Shown in pieces: positions 9,824 through 19,883 of a stretch of 64,000 nt of DNA. A program made the translations under genes and the position numbers. Under the pieces are notes generated by a model, which saw only the letters and a program-made list of their open reading frames with translations, made no database searches and was not told the DNA's origin. This DNA is from Candidatus Methylobacter oryzae (GTDB lineage Bacteria; Pseudomonadota; Gammaproteobacteria; Methylococcales; Methylomonadaceae): assembly GCA_945861405.1 (NCBI GenBank), contig CAMAUL010000001.1, forward strand, positions 1-64,000, read 5' to 3'. Each line of letters opens with the position of its first letter. Position 1 is the stretch's first letter.

Positions 9824-9850
9824 CTGGCACTCGTCCTAATGGAGTGCTAA
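9824..9850 (+). promoter_or_regulatory. CIRCE operator (HrcA binding site)
   Basis: CTGGCACTC, nine bases, GAGTGCTAA. The consensus is TTAGCACTC-N9-GAGTGCTAA, so the right arm is perfect and the left arm differs at two of nine positions. The right arm includes the ribosome-binding site of hrcA, so bound HrcA would block both transcription and initiation. Confidence 0.85.
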
Positions 9851-9852
9851 AT

Positions 9853-11052
9853 ATGGTCGCAGAGGTTGGTGTGGGTAATACGCAGGTTTTAAATGAACGC
9901 TCGCTACAGCTGTTAAAAACGCTGGTCGAACGTTATATCAGTGATGGTCAGCCGGTGGGTTCACGGGCTTTATCAAAAGATTCGGATTTAAACTTAAGTC
10001 CGGCAACCATTCGCAATGTGATGGCCGATTTGGAAGATCTTGGCTTGGTGCATTCGCCGCATACGTCGGCGGGACGGGTGCCTACGGTCAGCGGCTACCG
10101 CCTGTTTGTCGATACCTTGTTGACGGTTAAGCCGTTGGAATCAAAAGACTTGACCCGGCTGCACCAAGGCTTGTCGGTCAGCGAGGACAGCAGCGATATG
10201 ATCGGCGTCGCCTCGCGGCTGCTGTCGGAATTAACCCAGATGGCGGGGGTGGTGACCTTGCCCAAAAGAGAGCTGGTATGCCTGCGGCATATCGAGTTTC
10301 TATCCTTATCTCATACCCGTGTGCTGGTCATTTTTGTGACTAATGAGCAGGAAGTCCATAACAAAATTATCCACACCTCCAAAGTATTCAGCCCGGCCGA
10401 ATTACAGCAGGCCGCCAATTATCTAAATTCGATTTATTCCGGTCGCAGCCTGGATGCGGTACGCAAAGCCGTTTTAAAAGAGTTACAGGAAGACCAGGAA
10501 CGCATGACAAATCTGTCTGGAACAGATTTGCATTTACCCGAAGGGTGTCGGGCAGGAAAGCCCGACATGACAAATCTGTCCGGAACAGATTTGCATTTAC
10601 CCGAAGGGTGTCGGGCAGGAAAGCCCGGCATGAACCAAGGCATGCTGGATGCGGTAAAAATGGCGCAACTGGCTTTCGACCAGGACAATAAAAAAGACGA
10701 TTATGTGCTGACCGGCGAAACCAATTTAATGGGTTTTTCCGAGTTGTCTGACATGGAGCGGCTAAAAAATCTGTTCGAAGCATTCAGTCAAAAACAGGGC
10801 GTTATCCATTTGCTGGATCAATGCATGAAAGCCGACGGCGTACAGATTTTTATCGGCGAAGAATCCGGCTATCGGGCTTTCGATCATTGCAGTCTGGTGA
10901 CGTCATCGTATTCGGTCAGCGACGAAGTGGTCGGGGTGCTGGGCGTGATCGGGCCGACGCGCATGGCCTACGAGAAAATCATCCCGTTTGTCGATGTCAC
11001 GGCAAAATTGTTGGGTGCCGCCTTGAATCCAAAATCAACGACCCCACTATAA
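9853..11052 (+). CDS. hrcA: Heat-inducible transcription repressor HrcA with repeat insertion
   Basis: Binds CIRCE and represses chaperone genes. The winged-helix N-terminus (LLKTLVERYISDGQPVGSRAL, then SPATIRNVMADLEDLGL) and the GAF-like C-terminal domain are intact. I start at the ATG eight bases after GGAG rather than at the GTG inside the CIRCE arm, giving 399 residues. That is longer than usual because two in-frame 21-residue copies of TNLSGTDLHLPEGCRAGKP-type sequence interrupt the middle domain; deleting them restores the contiguous ERMNQGMLDAVKMAQ and a normal length near 357. It heads hrcA-grpE-dnaK-dnaJ. Whether the insertion is tolerated is not known. Confidence 0.93.
   Translation: MVAEVGVGNTQVLNERSLQLLKTLVERYISDGQPVGSRALSKDSDLNLSPATIRNVMADLEDLGLVHSPHTSAGRVPTVSGYRLFVDTLLTVKPLESKDLTRLHQGLSVSEDSSDMIGVASRLLSELTQMAGVVTLPKRELVCLRHIEFLSLSHTRVLVIFVTNEQEVHNKIIHTSKVFSPAELQQAANYLNSIYSGRSLDAVRKAVLKELQEDQERMTNLSGTDLHLPEGCRAGKPDMTNLSGTDLHLPEGCRAGKPGMNQGMLDAVKMAQLAFDQDNKKDDYVLTGETNLMGFSELSDMERLKNLFEAFSQKQGVIHLLDQCMKADGVQIFIGEESGYRAFDHCSLVTSSYSVSDEVVGVLGVIGPTRMAYEKIIPFVDVTAKLLGAALNPKSTTPL
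10504..10629 (+). repeat. Two tandem 63-bp palindromic units inside hrcA
   Basis: Two units with exact 63-base period and only two differences that I can see. Each has a CAAATCTG/CAGATTTG stem-loop and a second GTCGGGC/GCCCGAC (or its variant) stem-loop. The unit is a multiple of three with no stop codon in the hrcA frame, so it adds 42 residues without breaking the gene. This resembles palindromic elements that insert into genes in frame, as described in Rickettsia. Confidence 0.9.
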
Positions 11053-11114
11053 ATAATAACTTTTTGTGCTATCGAGCATGAGTATTAATTCTAAATATTA
11101 TGGAGCTATAAATA

Positions 11115-11726
11115 ATGAGTACTAATCAGGAAGCGCCTGAATCTCAGGTTAAAACTGAAAGCGATGGTGTTAGGGAGCCGTCACATACCGAATTGGTCGA
11201 ACACGAACTGACGTTTGAGGAGTTACAACAGACATTGGCTCAGACTGAGCAAAAAGCACAGGAGAACTGGGACAAGGCGGTTCGCGCACAGGCGGAAATG
11301 GAAAACCTGAAAAGAAGAACGCAAAAGGATCTGGAAGATGCGCACAAGTTTGGGCTTACCAATTTCGCCAAGGAACTGTTGCCGGTATTGGACAGCTTGG
11401 TGTTAGGTTTGCAAGCCGCAACCGGCGATAGCGAGGACGTGAGAAAATTCCGCGAGGGCAGCGAATTAACGATTAAACAGTTTGAGTCAGTCTTTGAAAA
11501 ATTTAAAATTGAATTAATTGATCCTATCGGCCAGCCGTTTAATGCCGAATTGCATCAGGCCATGGCCATGCAGGCCGTTGAAGGCGCAGAGCCGAATACG
11601 GTGGTTAACGTTTTCCAAAAAGGTTATATGTTGAACGGACGATTGCTTCGTCCCGCGATGGTTTTGGTTGCCAAAGCGGTCGATAAAAAACCGACAGATA
11701 TTCCTAGTATCAATGAACAGGCATAA
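11115..11726 (+). CDS. grpE: Nucleotide exchange factor GrpE
   Basis: Co-chaperone that releases ADP from DnaK. It has 203 residues: an acidic, disordered N-terminus, a long coiled-coil helix (about 40-100, with KAVRAQAEMENLKRRTQKD), and the beta-wing domain containing PFNAELHQAMAMQ and VFQKGYMLNGRLLRPAMVLVAK. It lies 60 bases after hrcA and is probably read from the hrcA promoter. Confidence 0.96.
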   Translation: MSTNQEAPESQVKTESDGVREPSHTELVEHELTFEELQQTLAQTEQKAQENWDKAVRAQAEMENLKRRTQKDLEDAHKFGLTNFAKELLPVLDSLVLGLQAATGDSEDVRKFREGSELTIKQFESVFEKFKIELIDPIGQPFNAELHQAMAMQAVEGAEPNTVVNVFQKGYMLNGRLLRPAMVLVAKAVDKKPTDIPSINEQA

Positions 11727-11734
11727 CCGTTCAA

Positions 11735-11865
11735 CCACAGATTGGCACGGATGCATACAGATAAACTGAAATATAAAGAACTTACTCATCTCTTCATCAA
11801 GAGTTTAAACGGCTTGTTTATAATAAACAGCAAAAAACAATCTGTTGTGCCATATTGATCTGTGG
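11735..11865. repeat. CACAGAT-type palindromic repeat between grpE and dnaK
   Basis: CCACAGAT at 11735-11742 is inverted as ATCTGTGG at 11858-11865, with CACGGAT next to the left arm. It belongs to the same family as the palindromes at 7089, 44941 and 49331. The remaining grpE-dnaK space holds the sigma-32 promoter and a GTAGGGGC/GCCCCTAC pair (11945-11952 and 12013-12020) in the dnaK leader. Confidence 0.7.
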
Positions 11866-11884
11866 CTAAATAATTACGGACAGG

Positions 11885-11912
11885 CTTGAAATCAAATAAA
11901 GCAGCCTCATAT
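11885..11912 (+). promoter_or_regulatory. Sigma-32 (RpoH) type heat-shock promoter of dnaK
   Basis: CTTGAAA, a 13-base spacer and CCTCATAT. The E. coli sigma-32 consensus is CTTGAAA-N(13-15)-CCCCATnT, so the -35 is perfect and the -10 has a single change at its conserved positions. It sits 138 bases upstream of the dnaK start codon. Confidence 0.75.
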
Positions 11913-12049
11913 TTGTAACAACTATTACTTTTTTAAATAAATGGTAGGGGCAATCCCTTGTGGTTGCCTTTTTCGTTCAGGTTTTAGAAAACAATGGGCA
12001 GGCACAAGACCCGCCCCTACACACAATAAATTCAAGTCTGGAGAATTCA

Positions 12050-13981
12050 ATGGCTAAAATAATCGGCATAGATTTAGGAACAACCAACTCGTGCGTTGCG
12101 GTGTTGGAAAACGGCGTCGCAAGAGTGATTGAAAACAGCGAGGGCGCACGTACCACGCCTTCCATCATCGCTTTTACCAGTGATGACGAAGTGTTGGTCG
12201 GGCAGTCGGCAAAACGCCAAGCCGTTACCAACCCAAAAAACACCGTATTTGCGATCAAGCGTTTGATCGGTCGTCGTTTTAAGGACGATGTCGTACAAAA
12301 AGACATCAAAATGGTGCCTTATAAAATCGTCGAAGCTGAAAACGGCGATGCCTGGGTTGAAGTTCACGGCAAGAAAATGGCGTCTCCCGAAATTTCAGCG
12401 CGTATTCTGATGAAGCTGAAAAAAGACGCTGAAGCCTATTTGGGCGAAGAAGTCACCGAAGCTGTGATTACCGTACCGGCTTACTTTAACGACTCGCAAC
12501 GTCAGGCGACTAAAGATGCCGGCCGTATTGCCGGACTTGAAGTCAAACGTATTATCAATGAACCGACAGCGTCTGCATTGGCGTTCGGCATGGATAAGCC
12601 TAAAGGCGACACCAAAATTGCGGTGTATGACTTAGGCGGCGGTACTTTCGATATTTCGATCATTGAAATCGCTGAGATAGAAGGCGAGCACCAATTCGAA
12701 GTGTTATCGACCAACGGCGATACATTCCTGGGCGGTGAAGATTTCGACTCAAGAATCATTGAATTTTTGGCCTCGGAATTCAAAAAAGAAAGCGGCGTAG
12801 ACGTGCATAACGATCCGTTGGCCTTGCAACGTTTGAAAGAAGCGGCGGAAAAAGCCAAGATAGAACTGTCTTCAAGCCAGCAAACCGATGTGAATCTGCC
12901 TTACATTACTGCTGATGCATCGGGCCCCAAGCATTTAAATGTTAAGTTGACCCGCGCCAAACTGGAGTCCTTGGTTGAAGAGCTAATTAACCGCACTAAA
13001 GGCCCTTGTGAAATGGCACTGAAAGACGCGAAATTAAAGGCATCGGATATCAATGACGTGATTCTGGTAGGCGGTCAAACCCGTATGCCGAAAGTGCAGG
13101 AAATGGTAAAAGCCATTTTCGGCAAAGAACCGCGAAAAGACGTTAACCCTGATGAAGCGGTTGCTTTAGGCGCTGCGATTCAGGCGGGCGTTTTGGCGGG
13201 CGACGTTAAAGACGTGTTGCTGCTGGACGTTATCCCGTTATCGCTGGGTATCGAGACGATGGGCGGCGTCATGACCAAACTGATCGAGAAAAATACCACG
13301 ATTCCAACCAATGCATCGCAGGTGTTCTCAACCGCAGACGACAATCAAACGGCAGTGACCGTTCATGTATTACAAGGCGAGCGCGAAGTCGCAGCGGGGA
13401 ATAAATCGCTGGGGCGTTTTGATCTGTCTGATATTCCGCCTGCGTCGCGCGGTGTTCCGCAAATTGAAGTTGCATTCGACATTGATGCCAACGGTATTTT
13501 GAATGTGTCAGCCAAAGACAAGGCGACCGGCAAAAAACAATCGATTGTTATCAAAGCCTCCAGTGGTTTGTCGGATGACGAAGTGGATCGCATGGTTAAA
13601 GATGCCGAAGCGCATGCCGATGAAGATCGCAAGCTGACACAACTGGTTCATGCTCGCAACCATGCGGACGGTATGATACACGCGACTGAAAAATCGATGA
13701 AAGAACTGGGCGACCAAGTCGGCGCTGATGAAAAAGCCAGCATTGAACAAGCGATTGAAGAACTGAAAGCTGCGGTTAAAGGCGATGATAAAGAAGCCAT
13801 TGAAGCCAAAACGCATGACTTAACCGAGTTGTCGGGTAAACTGGCTGAGCGCGTTTATGCGCAAAAGTCGGCATCCGAAGGTGAAGCGTCCGGCGCTCAT
13901 GGCTCTTCAGAACATGCGGCAGCCGATGACGGTGTTGTCGATGCCGAGTTTGAAGAAGTTAAAGACGACGACAAGAAGTAA
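12050..13981 (+). CDS. dnaK: Chaperone DnaK (Hsp70)
   Basis: ATP-driven folding chaperone. I start at [20 protein letters not shown], which follows GGAG seven bases upstream, giving 643 residues; the 30 codons upstream translate leader and repeat sequence. The nucleotide-binding domain has [15 protein letters not shown] and [13 protein letters not shown]; the substrate domain follows the linker [16 protein letters not shown]; the C-terminus ends in the acidic [11 protein letters not shown] (EEVD-like) tail. It has its own sigma-32 promoter, so it can respond to heat independently of HrcA. Confidence 0.97.
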   Translation: MAKIIGIDLGTTNSCVAVLENGVARVIENSEGARTTPSIIAFTSDDEVLVGQSAKRQAVTNPKNTVFAIKRLIGRRFKDDVVQKDIKMVPYKIVEAENGDAWVEVHGKKMASPEISARILMKLKKDAEAYLGEEVTEAVITVPAYFNDSQRQATKDAGRIAGLEVKRIINEPTASALAFGMDKPKGDTKIAVYDLGGGTFDISIIEIAEIEGEHQFEVLSTNGDTFLGGEDFDSRIIEFLASEFKKESGVDVHNDPLALQRLKEAAEKAKIELSSSQQTDVNLPYITADASGPKHLNVKLTRAKLESLVEELINRTKGPCEMALKDAKLKASDINDVILVGGQTRMPKVQEMVKAIFGKEPRKDVNPDEAVALGAAIQAGVLAGDVKDVLLLDVIPLSLGIETMGGVMTKLIEKNTTIPTNASQVFSTADDNQTAVTVHVLQGEREVAAGNKSLGRFDLSDIPPASRGVPQIEVAFDIDANGILNVSAKDKATGKKQSIVIKASSGLSDDEVDRMVKDAEAHADEDRKLTQLVHARNHADGMIHATEKSMKELGDQVGADEKASIEQAIEELKAAVKGDDKEAIEAKTHDLTELSGKLAERVYAQKSASEGEASGAHGSSEHAAADDGVVDAEFEEVKDDDKK

Positions 13982-14038
13982 ATGTAGGCTGGGGCTACCT
14001 TACCCCAGAGACATTAACTTAAGGCATAAAACCACGAA

Positions 14039-14083
14039 GAACACGAAGCTCGCGAAGGACAAACTTCGTGTCCCTTCGTGTTC
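14039..14083. repeat. ACGAAG-type palindromic repeat between dnaK and dnaJ
   Basis: GAACACGAAG (14039-14048) is inverted as CTTCGTGTTC (14074-14083), with extra CGAAG and CTTCG copies between and AACCACGAAG just outside. A CTGGGG/CCCCAG hairpin precedes it, just after the dnaK stop. Confidence 0.75.
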
Positions 14084-14197
14084 TTTTTGCGGTTTAATAA
14101 ACATCGATTATCGATTGAGCATGCTGACTTTCTGATACCTATCGGGAGTCTCCCAGACGATGATAATCACCAAAATCCAACAATAGACTATTGAACC

Positions 14198-15337
14198 ATG
14201 GCAAAAGAAGATTTTTACAAGCTTCTCGGTGTAGACAAAAACGCCAGTGATGCAGAAATTAAAAAAAGCTATCGCAGCAAGGCAATGAAGCATCATCCTG
14301 ACCGGAATAAAGACAATCCGGTGGAAGCCGAGGCCAAGTTTAAGCAGATTAAAGAAGCTTACGAAGTCTTATCCGACCCTAAAAAACGCTCCGCTTACGA
14401 CCAGTTCGGCCATGCCGGGGTTGATGCCTCGATGGGCGGCGGGCGTGGTGCAGGTGGTTTTGGCAGCGGTGAAAGTTTCAGTGATATTTTCGGCGACATT
14501 TTCGGCGGCGGAAGACAGCAACAGCAGCAGCGGAGCAACGTTCAACGCGGCTCTGATCTACGCTACAATCTGGAATTATCGTTAGAAGAAGCCGTATTCG
14601 GCACCGATGCCAAAATTCGTGTGCCGGTGCTGGTTTCTTGCGGCGAGTGTAGCGGTTCCGGTGCAAAAAAAGGTTCCAGCCCGGTTATCTGTTCAACCTG
14701 TCACGGTCACGGCCAAGTCAGGATGCAACAGGGATTCTTTTCAGTACAGCAAACCTGTCCAACCTGTCGAGGTTCCGGCAAACAGATCAAAGATCCCTGC
14801 GGTTCATGTTACGGCCAAGGTCGAGTCCAGGAAAATAAAACCCTGTCAGCAAAAATCCCGGCAGGCGTCGATACCGGCGACCGCATCCGTTTGGCTGGTG
14901 AAGGCGAAGCCGGGGAATACGGCGGCCCTGCGGGCGATCTTTACGTTCAGGTTCAAGTAAAAGATCATCAGATTTTTACCCGTGACGGCGCGAATTTATA
15001 TTGCGAAGTGCCGATCAGTTTTCCTACCGCCTGCTTGGGCGGCGAGTTGGAAGTGCCTACCTTGAACGGCAAAGTGCTGTTAAAAATCCCTGCCGAAACG
15101 CAAACCGGTAAATTGTTCAGGCTACGCGGCAAAGGCGTCAAGCCGGTCAGGGGCGGAGCAGTCGGCGATTTATTGTGCAAAGTGCAAGTTGAAACCCCCG
15201 TGCATCTGACCAAAGAGCAAAAAGCCTTGGTGCAGCAGCTCAGCGAGTCTCTATCCGGCGGAGGCAAACATCACAGCCCGCAGGAGTCTTCATGGACTGA
15301 CGGTGTAAAAAGCTTTTTCGACAAACTAACAGGATAA
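14198..15337 (+). CDS. dnaJ: Chaperone DnaJ (Hsp40)
   Basis: Stimulates DnaK ATPase and delivers substrates. It has 379 residues: the J-domain with HPD in [10 protein letters not shown] (about 32-40), a Gly/Phe-rich linker ([15 protein letters not shown]), four CxxCxGxG zinc motifs ([32 protein letters not shown]), and the C-terminal peptide-binding domain. It is the last chaperone gene of the cluster, three bases before dapB. Confidence 0.97.
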   Translation: MAKEDFYKLLGVDKNASDAEIKKSYRSKAMKHHPDRNKDNPVEAEAKFKQIKEAYEVLSDPKKRSAYDQFGHAGVDASMGGGRGAGGFGSGESFSDIFGDIFGGGRQQQQQRSNVQRGSDLRYNLELSLEEAVFGTDAKIRVPVLVSCGECSGSGAKKGSSPVICSTCHGHGQVRMQQGFFSVQQTCPTCRGSGKQIKDPCGSCYGQGRVQENKTLSAKIPAGVDTGDRIRLAGEGEAGEYGGPAGDLYVQVQVKDHQIFTRDGANLYCEVPISFPTACLGGELEVPTLNGKVLLKIPAETQTGKLFRLRGKGVKPVRGGAVGDLLCKVQVETPVHLTKEQKALVQQLSESLSGGGKHHSPQESSWTDGVKSFFDKLTG

Positions 15338-16144
<807 letters not shown>

Positions 16145-16150
16145 AGATCG

Positions 16151-16176
16151 GTCGGGTTAGCGTAGCGTAACCCGAC
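16151..16176. terminator. Palindrome after dapB, possible terminator
   Basis: GTCGGGTTA and TAACCCGAC form a perfect nine-base stem around GCGTAGCG. More GTCGGG/CCCGAC copies follow up to about 16240, so this is a dispersed repeat that may end the dnaJ-dapB transcript; there is no U-tract. Confidence 0.45.
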
Positions 16177-16266
16177 ACATCGAAGCGGCAAATGTCGGGC
16201 ATAAACAGCATGCTCCACCTTCATAGCTACCCGACATGATTTATTCGGGGCTATATGGCTATTACA

Positions 16267-16919
16267 TTACTTCTCAGACAATAATGCCATTGCCTTTTCG
16301 CTGTTAATCCAATATTTCCCGTATTCAACCCAATATTCATAAGCTTGATCTGCTCCGCCATAAGAAATATATCCAGGCATTATAGATTTGGGTCTGGGAT
16401 GACGTTTTTTTCTTAGCTCTTTGGCTACCAGAGGAAGTTGCATTTCCGCTTCCTTGAGCAGGGATTTTGCTTTAGTGGTTTCACCTGACAAAATTAGAGC
16501 TAGCGGATATGTATATATGATTTCCGGCGCAATATCATCCTCACAGGCTTTACAGTGACGTACGACAGAAAGAATATCTCCTTTCTCTAACCAGAGCCTT
16601 GGAAGAAAGATGCCGAACCCCCAAGTTATCATTCGGACAAACGGCAAGTAGACGAGTAAATATGCTGATCGGCAAATCCAGCTCATTACGCCTTTGATGC
16701 CATAATCCGAGATTGTGATAGGCGCGCATAAATGGAATGATGAAAAACATCAATATAAGAGGCATTATTTTCAATAATGCATCTTAGGAGTATTTCGCAA
16801 ATTTCATAGTTTCCCTCACGCCAGAATTCTAAAGCCCGATCAAGCTCATGATTAACCGATTCCGAAAGCTCAGGGCATTGGAATATCCAATCATCTTTTT
16901 CTATCTGAATTAATTTCAA
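16267..16919 (-). pseudogene. TPR-like protein gene broken by frameshifts
   Basis: Three overlapping minus-strand frames together give one continuous protein. The first begins MKLIQIEKDDWIFQCPEL and runs to SYIDVFHHS. A second frame picks up AYHNLGLWHQRRNELDLP and LAVCPNDNLGVR. The third continues with LWLEKGDILSVV to the C-terminal PGYISYGGADQAYEYWVEYG. The second shift coincides with a GGGGG run near 16618, so a sequencing error is possible there. The content is TPR-like and the function is unknown. Confidence 0.7.
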
Positions 16920-17016
16920 CGTTTATATCCTGTTGTATTTATTGACTAACGCCAGAATCACCAGCAACCATGAGCAAAAGGCGTGATGTTTATGTCAGTC
17001 CGAGTGCATGCAATTG

Positions 17017-17313
17017 TTATGCTTTGATTTCATCAATGGGTAATATTTGCTTACCATGCCTGACCGTAAGAATAGAAATTCGTTCGCCCTCTATTTTATA
17101 GATAATACGGTAGTTGCCATGAATGATCTCACGGAAATCATCTTGCCTGATTTCTGGAACGATGCGCCCACTCTTTGGAAATTGTTCCAGCCTTTCGACT
17201 GCCTGAAATATTGAATCAACCCATTTTTGGGCGGCATTTAAACTGTCTTGAGCGATATATTGTGAAATTTCCGCCACTCGGTCAATTGCCAATGGCGACC
17301 AGATTAATTTCAC
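17017..17313 (-). CDS. RelE/ParE-family toxin
   Basis: A 98-residue member of the RelE/ParE superfamily: WSPLAIDRVAEISQYIAQDS, then RIVPEIRQDDFREIIHGNYRIIYKIE and the C-terminal VRHGKQ, matching the family core. RelE relatives cleave mRNA in the ribosome and ParE relatives poison gyrase; sequence alone does not decide here. The start overlaps the stop of the upstream antitoxin gene by four bases, the usual toxin-antitoxin coupling. Confidence 0.88.
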   Translation of the reverse strand: MKLIWSPLAIDRVAEISQYIAQDSLNAAQKWVDSIFQAVERLEQFPKSGRIVPEIRQDDFREIIHGNYRIIYKIEGERISILTVRHGKQILPIDEIKA

Positions 17314-17591
17314 CTTTCAAGTCTCTTTAAAACTTCCTTCCTCGCATCCTGATGTCTAACACCATCCCCAGACTCTAATTGAGTGATTGAGATATGAATA
17401 TCTTCCAGCAATTCGATTTTCTCTTGCATGGCTTCAAATTCACCGACATCCAGTAAAACCCCAACACCTTTGCCGTGCTGAGTAATCACAAGCGGCCTCT
17501 TTGTGTCATGAACCTGTTTTATGAAAGATGCCACGCCGGAACGAAATTCTGACAGGGGGCGAATATCTTGATCTATAACCATTCTACGCAT
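17310..17591 (-). CDS. Phd/YefM-family antitoxin
   Basis: Partner of the RelE/ParE toxin. The conserved Phd/YefM core is RPLSEFRSGVASFIKQVHDTKRPLVITQHGKGVGVLLDVGEFEAM, a DNA-binding and dimerisation fold; the C-terminal part would neutralise the toxin. I start at MRRMVIDQ (93 residues); an upstream GTG/ATG in frame would add 16 residues of poor similarity. Such antitoxins normally repress their own promoter. Confidence 0.88.
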   Translation of the reverse strand: MRRMVIDQDIRPLSEFRSGVASFIKQVHDTKRPLVITQHGKGVGVLLDVGEFEAMQEKIELLEDIHISITQLESGDGVRHQDARKEVLKRLER

Positions 17592-17639
17592 ATTTTGAAC
17601 CTCATAAACACTGTTGTTTTGTACAGTGTACCGTACCAA

Positions 17640-18119
17640 ATAACTTCATGACCAGTTTTTAAAGCATAACGTAAGCAGCCCGGAAAACCGAAAAAACCAC
17701 GTATCATAACTGCGCTCTGATTGAGCGCAGTGTAAGGGTAATTCACAAGGTTCGTGATTAAATATGGTTCATGCTTGAATGAACCCATCGTACGCCTCAT
17801 TTATTGTAACAATCAACGGTTATATGTGCTTGTCGACCATCATGCTAAAATCCACGAATGCAAATTACTGGATGAATCCACCGTTATAAACATTAATCAA
17901 GTTTTAGAACTTGCAAAGCAATTGAATGTTAACGAGAATCCCATTGCTTAATTTCTTCGTTTTGAAGCCAATGGCCGTTAGAATGTGCTGAACGCAGTGA
18001 AGCGAACGATGCAGCTCTTAACGACACCGCATCCTGTAGAACAACTGATCCTGATACTTGCTCTGCATCCGATGCTGATAATTTTAACCAGCACCCCAAC
18101 CAATATAAGGACTCCTTTA
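17640..18119. other. Gene-poor stretch with one hairpin and a doubtful short frame
   Basis: An eight-base stem CTGCGCTC/GAGCGCAG lies at 17710-17730, upstream of the antitoxin gene. A plus-strand frame of 65 codons starting with GTG (17754-17951, containing RLYVLVDHHAKIHECKLLD) might be the tail of a decayed gene, but it has no ribosome-binding site or recognised domain. I see nothing else here. Confidence 0.4.
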
Positions 18120-18182
18120 TATGGAAGCATCATCACTCGTTACCCAAATGTTCAGCCAAAATAATAAGCACCCTATTGGTGG

Positions 18183-18900
18183 ATGACCCCACTGGCCTTC
18201 CTGATCGCTTTTCTGAAATCGCCGTTCATGAAAGGCGTGCTTGATGAGCTTCAGGTTAACTTGGCAGCAAAGTTCTTTCTGGATAAAGAAATCTACACGT
18301 TGTTTAAGAACGTGACGCTACCGACAGAGAGCGGAACCACTCAAATCGACCACGTCATTGCGTCACGGTACGATGTTTTTGTTTTTGTGATCGAGACCAA
18401 GAACATGAAAGGCTGGATATTCAGCAGCGCGCAACAAAAAACCTGGACGCAAAAGATTTACCGGCACACCAGCACCTTTCAAAATCCGCTACATCAGAAC
18501 CGAAACACTGCGGTCTGCACTGGAACTCAAACCGGATACGGTGTTTTCGGTGGTCGTCTTTGTCGGCGATAGCACTTTCAAAACCGCAATGCCGGACAAT
18601 GTTGTTTATGGGATGGGTTACATCCGCTTTGTAAAAACCAAGATGCAGGCCATTCTAAGCGATAGTGATGTTCTGGCCATTTGCACCAGGATTCAGTCCG
18701 GTCGGTTAAAACCACCTACATTGATCATGTTAGGCACGTCACAAAACTCTGGTCGAGGATAAAACAGCGGCAAGATGACAGTTCATGCCCAAAATGCGGT
18801 ATGCCAATGATATTGCGAACGCGCGCGTGGCGACAATCAAGGTAAGTTCTGGGGATGTACCGGTTATCCGGGATGCAAAACGGTTAGACAATTAGCGTAA
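18183..18900 (+). pseudogene. Decayed NERD-domain nuclease with zinc-ribbon tail
   Basis: The first frame contains the nuclease-related (NERD) core LPTESGTTQIDHVIASRYDVFVFVIETKNMKGWI, in which the D and ExK residues of the restriction-endonuclease-like fold are visible. Reading then shifts to a second frame (FSVVVFVGDSTFKTAMPDNV) and finally to CPKCGMPMILRTR and GCTGYPGCKTVRQLA, a topoisomerase-type C4 zinc ribbon, which ends at TAA. The fusion NERD plus zinc ribbon is a known architecture; at least two frameshifts inactivate it. Confidence 0.75.
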
Positions 18901-19060
18901 AAACATCGCATCTAATGTGAAGGAAGGTAGGCCAAGACTGGGTCGCTGCAATATTAATGCGGCTGCGACAGGGTATTCACGGTTGATATTGCCGAACATT
19001 GATAAAGCATTTGCTGGCTGATTGAATTGCATTTTTGAAGCTCGTGTTTAGCTTTGTCAC

Positions 19061-19100
19061 AAAAAAAGAGAGGGGCTTAAAAAGCGCTGGCCGCCCCCTC
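19061..19100 (-). terminator. Rho-independent terminator of the RuMP block
   Basis: On the minus strand a GAGGGGGC/GCCCCTC stem is followed by a run of T residues (AAAAAAA at 19061-19067 on the plus strand). It lies about 100 bases beyond the DUF1097 gene, the last gene of the minus-strand block. The rest of 18901-19204 holds nothing I recognise. Confidence 0.75.
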
Positions 19101-19204
19101 GGTATCGCACAAATATACGATAATGAGAGACAGCCAGAAAGGCACAATACTATTGGAAATTCACCTTACACTCAACTTAAAACTTAAAGTCGTAAGGTTT
19201 TGGA

Positions 19205-19726
19205 TTACTTTTCTTGCAGTTTTGCGCTCAGCTGTCCAGAAAACTGACCGAAATATGTACCCACTACAATAGAGATGGATATTAAGATCAGCGGGTTGTC
19301 CAAGGAAGCGCTCAGCAAAACGTCTTTAGTCAATTTTTCCGGAGTTTGCAGCAAATATGCAAATGTAGACGAGTAGCCCAGTACGCTAGCCGGAATTGTT
19401 GCCAGTGCTGGAATATTTGCCGCAAGACACAGAACCAATACTGAACATGTTACCGTAACAGCAGCCCAAATCGGGAAGCCAAGTACTGCTGTTGATGGAA
19501 TGGTAGTGAGTTCAATAGCCGCTAACCAAGCCATAAAAACGCCGAAAATTCCACACACGATGGTGTTTTTTAAGGCTTCCTGATTGGCACCCAGAAAAAA
19601 GTAAGCCGCCCATGCAATGGTTGCAGCCCAGATAAGAAAGATGCCGCTAAGAGGCCCTACCGCCAGAAATGTAGCTAATCCAGCCAGACCGGCAATACTT
19701 AATGAAAGCGCTGTAAGATTATTCAT
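19205..19726 (-). CDS. DUF1097 integral membrane protein
   Basis: A 173-residue protein with about five hydrophobic segments, for example LATFLAVGPLSGIFLIWAAT, IVCGIFGVFMAWLAAIE and NPLILISISIVVGTYFG. The pattern and length fit the DUF1097 (YcdZ-like) inner-membrane family, whose function is not established. It is the last gene of the minus-strand run with tal and could share its transcript, but 157 bases separate them. Confidence 0.7.
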   Translation of the reverse strand: MNNLTALSLSIAGLAGLATFLAVGPLSGIFLIWAATIAWAAYFFLGANQEALKNTIVCGIFGVFMAWLAAIELTTIPSTAVLGFPIWAAVTVTCSVLVLCLAANIPALATIPASVLGYSSTFAYLLQTPEKLTKDVLLSASLDNPLILISISIVVGTYFGQFSGQLSAKLQEK

Positions 19727-19883
19727 AATATATTTCCAAAATACACCTCACTTATTGTTCAGTTAGATTCCGTATTGAGGTGGTTCTACGAAACTTAACA
19801 CTTGGCCTGCATGTTACATGGAAAAGAAAGTCTTCGCCATCCGGCTATAGATAAGAAATCCAAGTGCCGGATGGCTTATCTCA

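Noticed and set aside
10504-10629. Tandem repeats in hrcA as a CRISPR array
   Set aside because: Only two directly abutting units without spacers, open in the hrcA frame; this is an in-frame tandem insertion.
17754-17951. 65-codon plus-strand frame as a gene
   Set aside because: GTG start without ribosome-binding site and no recognised domain; perhaps the remnant of a lost gene.
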